A DNA stretch of 64,000 nucleotides. It comes from Arenibacterium halophilum (GTDB taxonomy: Bacteria > Pseudomonadota > Alphaproteobacteria > Rhodobacterales > Rhodobacteraceae). Below the pieces are notes generated by a model, which saw only the letters and a program-made list of their open reading frames with translations, made no database searches and was not told the DNA's origin. The stretch lies in assembly GCF_005938225.1 (NCBI RefSeq), contig NZ_VCPC01000002.1:124001-188000 (forward strand). Direction: 5' to 3'. Below, piece by piece: positions 43,095 through 49,669 of the stretch (position 1 is the first letter of the stretch; every line of letters begins with the position of its first letter). Both the position numbers and the translations under genes were made by a program.

Positions 43095-44684
43095 TTACTG
43101 GTCAAGCCAGAGGTCGTACCAGCTCGACGAATTCCACCGCGGGGTGTTGTGGTGGTTCATCAGCTTCTTGGACGTGACCGAGATGAAAGGATGCTCGATC
43201 GCGAAGATCACCGGCAGCTCTTCCATCGCCTTGCGCTGGATCTGGTGATACATCTCGGCGCGCGTCTCGGGGTCAAGCTCCGAGGCCGCATCGTCGATCA
43301 TCTGGTCCATTTCCTCGCTTTTCCAGCCGAACTGGTTGGTCCACGGCGTACCGTTGGGCTGACCCGACCGCAGCCAGACCATCGTCGAAACCGCCGGGTC
43401 CGAGCGGAACTGGTGCCAGCCGTTCGCGGTGTCGAAATCGTGGTCGCGATACACGCCGTTCAGGAAGCCGGGGGCATCGTTGGTCAGGATTTCAACGTCG
43501 ATGTCGATCTCCTTCATCGCCTGCGCGAAATACTCGGCCCACAGCTGGGTGTATTCGCCCCAGGGCGCGGGACGGTGGCGCAGCTTGAAGCGGAAGCCAT
43601 CGTCTTTCACCGGGTAACCGGCCTCGTCCAGCATGGATTTCGCCAACTCGGGGTCGTAGTCGTAAGTCTTCACGTCATCGGTGTAATTCTCCCCACCGGC
43701 CGACGGCACGGGGCCACGGCCGGGCTTGGCAAAGCCGCGCATGATCGTGTCGATGGCATAGTCGATATCCAGCCCGTGATACATCGCCTGACGTACCTTC
43801 AGGTCGGCCATGATCGGGTTGCGGTGGTTGAATTCGACGGTCGAGTGGGCGACGTTGTTTTCATAGCCCGTGGTGCCCACGTCAAAGCGGTCGTCGTTGC
43901 TCAGCCGTTCGACATCGGCCATCGACACGCCGATAAAGCCCGACTCGTGCACTTCGCCCGCTTCCAGCGCGGCAGCCGCAGCGGATTTGTCCTTGATGAA
44001 ACGCCAGACGATGCGGTCGAGATAGGGATAGCCCTCGCGCCAGTAGTCTTCGTTTTTCACGGCCATCACGTATTGGCCACGCTCGTATTCGACAAACTTG
44101 AACGGTCCCGTGCCCACAGGCGCGGTGTTGTATTCGCTTTTCAGGATGTCGGTGCCTTCATACAGGTGCTTGGGCATCGGGTGCCCAAGATCGGGCATGG
44201 CGGCCACGAACAGGTCGATCGGCATCGGCTTGGAATAGTTGAACACGGCGGTGTGCGGATCGGGGCAGTCGACCGACTCCAGATTGGCCTGCAGCGCCGA
44301 AGAGTAGTTCAGCAGCGGCTTCCACATTTCCATTGCGGTGAATGACACGTCATCGCAGGTGAAATCTTCGCCATCGTGCCAGCGGACGCCTTCGCGCAGC
44401 TTGACCGTGATCGCCAGACCATCTTCCGAGCTGCTCCATTCGGTGGCCAGCACGGGTTCATAGCCGTCATAGCTTTTGTCGATCAGCGGTTCGACGATCT
44501 TGCCGCTGATGTTGTACACGCCGGTCGAGGCGCGCAGCGCCGGGTTCAGCGTGCGCTGTTCGGAAATCATGTGTACGATGGCGGTGCCGCCGGTTTTCAC
44601 GTCCTGCGCCACGGCCGTTTGCGGCGCCAGTGCTCCCGCCGTTCCGGCAAGCGCGACGCCCAGGCCCAATAGTCGTTTCTTCAT
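43095..44684 (-). CDS. dppA: Peptide-type ABC transporter substrate-binding protein (DppA/OppA family)
   Basis: A 529-residue cluster C (SBP_bac_5) binding protein. The signal peptide is MKKRLLGLGVALAGTAGALAPQTAVAQ, followed by LNPALRASTGVYNISGKIVEPLID, VKLREGVRWHDGEDFTCDDV and EVHESGFIGVSMADVERL. ATG 44684 is chosen for the signal peptide and a GGGGA site 8 bases upstream. It is the first gene of the eight-gene minus-strand operon, so its ligand defines the pathway. The ligand could be a short peptide, an acylated amino acid or a heterocyclic amino acid. Confidence 0.93.
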   Translation of the reverse strand: MKKRLLGLGVALAGTAGALAPQTAVAQDVKTGGTAIVHMISEQRTLNPALRASTGVYNISGKIVEPLIDKSYDGYEPVLATEWSSSEDGLAITVKLREGVRWHDGEDFTCDDVSFTAMEMWKPLLNYSSALQANLESVDCPDPHTAVFNYSKPMPIDLFVAAMPDLGHPMPKHLYEGTDILKSEYNTAPVGTGPFKFVEYERGQYVMAVKNEDYWREGYPYLDRIVWRFIKDKSAAAAALEAGEVHESGFIGVSMADVERLSNDDRFDVGTTGYENNVAHSTVEFNHRNPIMADLKVRQAMYHGLDIDYAIDTIMRGFAKPGRGPVPSAGGENYTDDVKTYDYDPELAKSMLDEAGYPVKDDGFRFKLRHRPAPWGEYTQLWAEYFAQAMKEIDIDVEILTNDAPGFLNGVYRDHDFDTANGWHQFRSDPAVSTMVWLRSGQPNGTPWTNQFGWKSEEMDQMIDDAASELDPETRAEMYHQIQRKAMEELPVIFAIEHPFISVTSKKLMNHHNTPRWNSSSWYDLWLDQ

Positions 44685-44791
44685 GTGATTTTCCCCAGTC
44701 GGTTTCAATTTCGCGGACTTCCCGGATCCGCCGTAGGGTCAGTTTGAGAACCTGTTGGCGGAGCGTCAATATAATTTCTAAGTTTTTTCCC

Positions 44792-44838
44792 TTGGAAGGA
44801 ATGAAATCCTATGTATTCTGACTTTACGGGAAACATAG
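44792..44838 (+). promoter_or_regulatory. Candidate promoter with overlapping inverted repeat upstream of SDR gene
   Basis: TTGGAA (44792-44797), 16-base spacer and TATTCT (44814-44819) form a weak sigma-70-like promoter. CTATGT (44809-44814) and ACATAG (44833-44838) are perfect complements across 18 bases and straddle the -10 region and start point, as an operator would. The 185-base spacer is shared with divergent dppA. The Lrp-type regulator encoded at 46460 is a candidate binder. Confidence 0.35.
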
Positions 44839-44869
44839 TCCAATTTTTTGGCGAATGAAAGGCCACTAC

Positions 44870-45580
44870 ATGCAAGGAGCGGTTTGGATCACCGGCGCGG
44901 GATCGGGAATCGGGGCGGCGATGGCGCGCAGGTTTGCTGCCGAAGGCTTTGCCGTCGCGCTGACAGCGCGCGGGCGCGACGCGCTGGAAGAGGTCGCCGA
45001 CTCGCTGGGCGACGGCGCGCGCTGCCTTGTGGTGCCGGGGGATGTCACGGATCGGGCCGGAATGGCAAGCATTGCGCAGCAGGTGGCCGAGTGGGGCGGT
45101 GGCCTTTCGGTGCTGTGCAACAACGCCGGATTGAACATTCCCAAACGCACCTGGGCCGAACTGGACTGGGACAGCTGGGACAATGTGCTCAAGGTCAACA
45201 TCACCGGCGCGCTGAACGTGATCGCCGCCTGCCTGCCGGTCATGCGCACGCAGGGCGACGGCGTCATGATCCACACCTCAAGCTGGGCGGGGCGCTATCA
45301 TTCGTCCGTCAGCGGCGTGGCCTATGGGGCATCGAAGCACGCGCTGAGCGATATTTCGGCCAGCCTGAACGATGAAGAAGGCAAGAACGGTATCCGCTCG
45401 ACCGCGCTGTGCCCGGCCGAAGTCGCGACGCCCTTGTTGGCACAACGCCCGGGATTTGATCACAGCCGCCTTGCGGCGATGATTCAGCCCGAAGATATGG
45501 CGGAAACCGCGCTGTACGTTGCCCGCATGAGCCCGGGTGTTACGGTACATGAAATCGTGCTGGCGCCGGTGCGCCGCTAA
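44870..45580 (+). CDS. Short-chain dehydrogenase/reductase
   Basis: A 236-residue SDR. It has VWITGAGSGIG near the N-terminus, VLCNNAGLNIPKRTW, MIHTSSWAGRYHSS, YGASKHALSD (Y-x3-K) and RSTALCPAEVATP. It lacks the usual C-terminal G-x-x-x-x-V-D-G-G end and is slightly short. ATG 44870 sits 7 bases from GAAAGG; ATG 44855 is possible. It is divergent from the dppA operon and in line with the VOC and Lrp genes. Confidence 0.88.
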   Translation: MQGAVWITGAGSGIGAAMARRFAAEGFAVALTARGRDALEEVADSLGDGARCLVVPGDVTDRAGMASIAQQVAEWGGGLSVLCNNAGLNIPKRTWAELDWDSWDNVLKVNITGALNVIAACLPVMRTQGDGVMIHTSSWAGRYHSSVSGVAYGASKHALSDISASLNDEEGKNGIRSTALCPAEVATPLLAQRPGFDHSRLAAMIQPEDMAETALYVARMSPGVTVHEIVLAPVRR

Positions 45581-45602
45581 GTCATTGATAAAGGAACGTT
45601 GA

Positions 45603-46463
45603 ATGTCTCACCCTGTCAAAGGTATCGATCACTGTTTCGCGCTGGTTCAGGACTTGGACCTGGCGGCGCGCCAGTATGCGGCGCTGGGCTTTACGCTCTC
45701 GCCGCGCGGCCTGCATTCCGAGGCGAAGGGGTCGGCCAACTACACGATCATGTTCCCTGACGACTATTTTGAACTGCTGGGCCTGCTGCGCGAAACGCCC
45801 GGCAATGCCTCTCGGCGCGAGTCGCTGGCGACGATGGGGCAGGGGCTGCACGCCATCGCCTGCCGGATCGACACGGCCGAGGGCGCTGCCGCCGATCTGG
45901 CCGAACTTGGGATTGCCACGCATGGGCTGGGCAGCTTTGAACGCCCCGTGCCGCTGCCGGGAGGGGGCACGGGGGTTGCCGCCTTTTCGACGGTGGCCTT
46001 CGAGCCCGCCGAAGTGCCGCGCGGTACGGTTTTCATGTGCCAGCACAAGACGCGCGATACCGTCTGGCTGCCCGAGCTGCTGAGCCATGCCAACACCGCT
46101 TGCGGGCTGGCCGAGATCGTTGCCATCTCGGACGAACCCGAAGCCGAGGCGCCGCGCTTTGCCCGGCTCTGGGCCGATGGCGCTGTCAGCGCGCGTGGGA
46201 TGGGGCAGGTGGTGCAGACCGGAGAAAACTCTGCCCCGCTGGTGCTGATGCCGCGTGATGCCCTGGCCAAGGAGTTTCCGGGCATCGACCTGTCGCAGAC
46301 GGCGCAGGGGGCGTTTACCGTGCTGCGGGTCAAGGTGGCCGATCTGGATGCCGCCCGTGGCTGTCTGGACTCGGGCGGCGTGCCTCCGATTGATACCGCA
46401 AACGGGGTTGCGGTGGCACCGGAACATGCCTCGGGCGTGATCGTCGAATTCGTGCCGGTATGA
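45603..46463 (+). CDS. VOC/glyoxalase-like domain protein
   Basis: A 286-residue protein. The N-terminal KGIDHCFALVQDLDLAARQYAALGFTLSPRGLHSEAKGSANYTIMFPDDYFELL is the glyoxalase-like type with His and Glu candidate ligands. A second module ends with VLRVKVADLDAARGCLDSGG and SGVIVEFVPV. No reaction can be assigned. It lies 22 bases after the SDR and overlaps the Lrp gene by ATGA, so the three are co-expressed. Confidence 0.82.
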   Translation: MSHPVKGIDHCFALVQDLDLAARQYAALGFTLSPRGLHSEAKGSANYTIMFPDDYFELLGLLRETPGNASRRESLATMGQGLHAIACRIDTAEGAAADLAELGIATHGLGSFERPVPLPGGGTGVAAFSTVAFEPAEVPRGTVFMCQHKTRDTVWLPELLSHANTACGLAEIVAISDEPEAEAPRFARLWADGAVSARGMGQVVQTGENSAPLVLMPRDALAKEFPGIDLSQTAQGAFTVLRVKVADLDAARGCLDSGGVPPIDTANGVAVAPEHASGVIVEFVPV

Positions 46464-46972
46464 GTGGGGCAAAGGGGCGCAAAACGGGCACCAAACCCGC
46501 CGAAAGCCTCAGCTTTGACGAGATCGACCAGAAGATCCTGGATATCTTGCAGGAAGACAGCGACACGGTGATCAGCGCGATTTCCGAAGCTGTCGGCCTG
46601 TCGGCCACCCCCTGCTGGCGGCGCATCAAGCGGATGGAGGAGGCGGGGCTGATCAAGGGCCGCGTGGTGCTGGTGGATCAGGAGCGCGCCAACGTTCCGA
46701 TGACCGTCTTCATCAGCGTCAGCACCCCGCGCCATGAAATTTCCTGGCTTCAGCAGTTCTGCGAGTTGATCGACGAGATCCCCGAGGTGGTGGAAGCCTA
46801 CCGCCTTAGCGGGACGGTGGATTATATCCTGAAGGTCGTGGTGCCCGACATCGCGACCTATGACATGGTCTACAAGAAGATGATCGAGCGGCTGGAATTC
46901 CGGCAGGTGAATTCGATGATCTCGATGGAAGAGCTGAAATTCACGACGGCAATTCCGACGCGCTACCTGTAG
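46460..46972 (+). CDS. Lrp/AsnC-family transcriptional regulator
   Basis: A 170-residue regulator with an N-terminal HTH (FDEIDQKILDILQEDSDTVISAISEAVGLSATPCWRRIKRMEEAGLI) and a RAM/AsnC effector domain (VFISVSTPRHEISWLQQFCELIDEIPEVVEAYRLSGTVDYILKVVVPD). A charged 18-residue N-terminal tail is extra. Lrp proteins sense amino acids. Encoded next to the divergent amino-acid-type operon at 34899-44684, it is its most likely local controller. The 3' end overlaps the convergent lysR gene by 32 bases. Confidence 0.9.
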   Translation: MSGAKGRKTGTKPAESLSFDEIDQKILDILQEDSDTVISAISEAVGLSATPCWRRIKRMEEAGLIKGRVVLVDQERANVPMTVFISVSTPRHEISWLQQFCELIDEIPEVVEAYRLSGTVDYILKVVVPDIATYDMVYKKMIERLEFRQVNSMISMEELKFTTAIPTRYL

Positions 46973-47897
46973 GCACGGCGTCCGCCGTGGGCCAGATGCG
47001 CGGCAGCAGGGCGAACAGCGCGGCTGTGGTTGGCGCCTGCAGTCGTGCCGCCGGTGCGATCAGCGACAGACACGCGGGCACGGTCACCGCTTCGCACAGC
47101 GCCAGCCCGTGCGACTGGCGCTGATGCAGCGCAATGGAATCGCGGCACAGCGACAGCCCGACGCCCGCGCGTACCATTTCCAGCATCGACGCCTCTTGAT
47201 CGACCAGTGCGACGATATTCTGCTGCGTGCCTGCCTTTCCCAGCGCGCGGGCCAGTAGGCGATTGTGGACAGACCCGGGCGGCGTGCCGATCCACGGCAT
47301 TGCGGCCAGACTTTCCCAATCTGCGCGGGCTATCCGCCCCTCCCACCCGGCCGGGCCGATGACGCGATACGTGAAATCGGCCAGAGCGACGGCATGTAGC
47401 GGTGTCTCGCGTCGCGCCAGCGCGGAAAGGTCTTCGCGTGCCGACAGGTAGAACCCTGCGTCGATCCGGCCCCGGTCCAGCCTCTCGATGCTGTCACCGC
47501 TGACGCCATGCACCAGTTCGGTCTGCACCTCTGGGTGATGAGCCCGCAACAATCCAAGCATCTGGCCCAGCCTCGTGAATTCGGGATCGACGATGGTGCC
47601 GATGCGCAGGCTGCCGGAAATCTGCCGCCGCTGGCGCCCGGCGCTGGTGCGAAACTCGTCCAGCGCGTCGATCACCTGCCGCGCCTTCACCAGCAGCGCC
47701 GCGCCATCCGGCGTCAGATGCACCCCATGCGGGCCACGTGTGAACAGGGTCAGGCCCGTTTCACTGGCCAGCTTGCGCAGTTGGTGGCTGATTGCCGGTT
47801 GTGTCAGGTTCAGAACCTCGGCCGCACGCGACACGCTGCCTTCGCGGGCAGTGGTGACAAAGGCCAGAAGATTGCGCTGGTTGGGCAGGTGATCCAT
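46941..47897 (-). CDS. LysR-family transcriptional regulator
   Basis: A 318-residue LysR protein. The HTH is NQRNLLAFVTTAREGSVSRAAEVLNLTQPAISHQLRKLASETG, and the effector domain (GSLRIGTIVDPEFTRLGQML, through PPGSVHNRLLARALGKAG, to LVDQEASMLEMVRAGVGLSLC) is that of the solute-binding fold. Divergent from the GMC oxidoreductase gene with 89 bases between; ATTGGCAAT at 47933-47941 there is a symmetrical candidate half-site pair. Confidence 0.9.
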   Translation of the reverse strand: MDHLPNQRNLLAFVTTAREGSVSRAAEVLNLTQPAISHQLRKLASETGLTLFTRGPHGVHLTPDGAALLVKARQVIDALDEFRTSAGRQRRQISGSLRIGTIVDPEFTRLGQMLGLLRAHHPEVQTELVHGVSGDSIERLDRGRIDAGFYLSAREDLSALARRETPLHAVALADFTYRVIGPAGWEGRIARADWESLAAMPWIGTPPGSVHNRLLARALGKAGTQQNIVALVDQEASMLEMVRAGVGLSLCRDSIALHQRQSHGLALCEAVTVPACLSLIAPAARLQAPTTAALFALLPRIWPTADAVPTGSASELPS

Positions 47898-47986
47898 ATT
47901 ACGAACCTTTATATCAGTCGATGCTATTCGTCATTGGCAATCTTCCCAGGCCCCCGCTACTCTGCGCGCCGAACGGGGAGGCAGCC

Positions 47987-49657
47987 ATGACAGAAAAAAC
48001 AGCGGAAACCTTTGATTTCATCGTTGTGGGGGCAGGGACGGCGGGATGCCTTCTGGCCAATCGGCTCAGCCGCGACCCGAATGCCCGGGTACTTCTACTG
48101 GAGGCCGGCAAGCCCGACACCTATCCGTGGATTCATATCCCTGTCGGCTATCTCTACTCCATCGGCAACCCTCGGGTCGATTGGCTCTATCGGACAGAAC
48201 CCGATGCCGGACTGAACGGGCGCAGCCTGCTGTACCCGCGCGGCAAGACGCTGGGGGGCTGTTCGTCGATCAACGGCATGATCTACATGCGCGGGCAGGC
48301 GCGCGATTATGACGGCTGGGCGCAGCTGACCGGCGATGCGGACTGGAGCTGGGAGAATTCGCTGGACGATTTCCGCGCCCACGAAGATCACTACAAGCTC
48401 GACAATGGCGCCGATCCCGCCATCGGAGACAATCAGCGGTTTTCCGACATGCACGGCCACGGGGGCGAATGGCGGGTCGAGAAACAGCGCCTGCGCTGGG
48501 ATGTGCTGGACAGCTTTGCCGAGGCCGCGACCCAGATCGGCGTGCCCCGCACCGACGACTTCAATTCCGGCGACAATTCGGGCATCGGTTATTTCGACGT
48601 GAACCAACGCTCGGGCTGGCGCTGGAACACCTCAAAGGCGTTTTTGCGGCCCGCAAGAAACCGCCCCAACCTGACCGTCTGGACAGAGGCGCAGGCCGAG
48701 CGGCTGACCTTTGAAACGGGTGACGATGGCCTCCCGCGCTGCACGGGCGTGATGGTCAACCGGGCCGGGCGCAGCCTGTGGGCCGAAGCTCGGCGCGAGG
48801 TGGTGCTGTCGGCGGGCGCGGTGAATTCGCCCGCGATCCTTCAACTGTCGGGCGTGGGGCCGGGCGCTTTGCTGAATGAACACGGCATCGAGGTGGTGCA
48901 CGACCTGCCGGGGGTGGGCGAGAACCTGCAAGACCACCTTCAGGTGCGCGCCGTGTTCAAGGTGACAGGCACCCGCACCTTGAATGCACTGGCGAGCACC
49001 TTGTTCGGAAAGGCGGCGATCGGGCTGGAGTATCTGTTGAAACGCAGTGGCCCGATGAGCATGGCCCCCAGCCAGCTGGGCGCCTTCACCCGGTCCGACC
49101 CGGGGCAGCCCCATGCCAACCTGGAATATCATGTCCAGCCGCTTAGCCTTGAAGCGTTCGGAGAGGACCTGCACCCGTTTCCGGCGATCACGGTGTCGGT
49201 GTGTAACCTGAATCCCACCAGCCGGGGGTGCATTACCATCGGGTCGTCCGATTTCCGCCAGCCGCCGAAGATCGCGCCGAATTACCTGGCCACGGACGAA
49301 GACCGCAAGATCGCTGCCGACAGTCTGCGGCAGGTGCGCCAGATCATGGCACAGCCCGCGATGGCGGGATATGCGCCCGAGGAATTCAAACCCGGCGTTC
49401 AGTATGAGACGGATGACGATCTGGCGCGGCTGGCCGGTGACATCGCCACTACCATCTTTCACCCCGTCGGCACCGCAACGATGGGTCGCGAGGACGACCC
49501 GATGGCGGTTTGCGATCCGCATCTGCGCGTGCGCGGCATATCGGGTCTGCGGGTCGTGGACGCCAGCGTGATGCCCCGCATCACCAGCGGCAACACCAAT
49601 GCACCTACGCTGATGATCGCCGAAAAGGCGGCAAAGTGGATCGCCGCCGGGCAATGA
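47987..49657 (+). CDS. GMC-family oxidoreductase (choline/alcohol dehydrogenase-like)
   Basis: A 556-residue FAD-dependent GMC enzyme. The FAD loop is FIVVGAGTAGCLLANRLS, followed by GKTLGGCSSINGMIYMRGQARDYD, AGAVNSPAILQLSGVGPGALL, catalytic His in TIFHPVGTATMG, and the C-terminal NTNAPTLMIAEKAA. It oxidises an alcohol to an aldehyde and feeds electrons to the respiratory chain or oxygen. It is choline-dehydrogenase-like by sequence, but nothing nearby (no betB or betI) supports choline. ATG 47987 follows GGGAGG; 22 upstream codons are open but unlikely. Confidence 0.92.
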   Translation: MTEKTAETFDFIVVGAGTAGCLLANRLSRDPNARVLLLEAGKPDTYPWIHIPVGYLYSIGNPRVDWLYRTEPDAGLNGRSLLYPRGKTLGGCSSINGMIYMRGQARDYDGWAQLTGDADWSWENSLDDFRAHEDHYKLDNGADPAIGDNQRFSDMHGHGGEWRVEKQRLRWDVLDSFAEAATQIGVPRTDDFNSGDNSGIGYFDVNQRSGWRWNTSKAFLRPARNRPNLTVWTEAQAERLTFETGDDGLPRCTGVMVNRAGRSLWAEARREVVLSAGAVNSPAILQLSGVGPGALLNEHGIEVVHDLPGVGENLQDHLQVRAVFKVTGTRTLNALASTLFGKAAIGLEYLLKRSGPMSMAPSQLGAFTRSDPGQPHANLEYHVQPLSLEAFGEDLHPFPAITVSVCNLNPTSRGCITIGSSDFRQPPKIAPNYLATDEDRKIAADSLRQVRQIMAQPAMAGYAPEEFKPGVQYETDDDLARLAGDIATTIFHPVGTATMGREDDPMAVCDPHLRVRGISGLRVVDASVMPRITSGNTNAPTLMIAEKAAKWIAAGQ

Positions 49658-49669
49658 CCGAACCGAATC

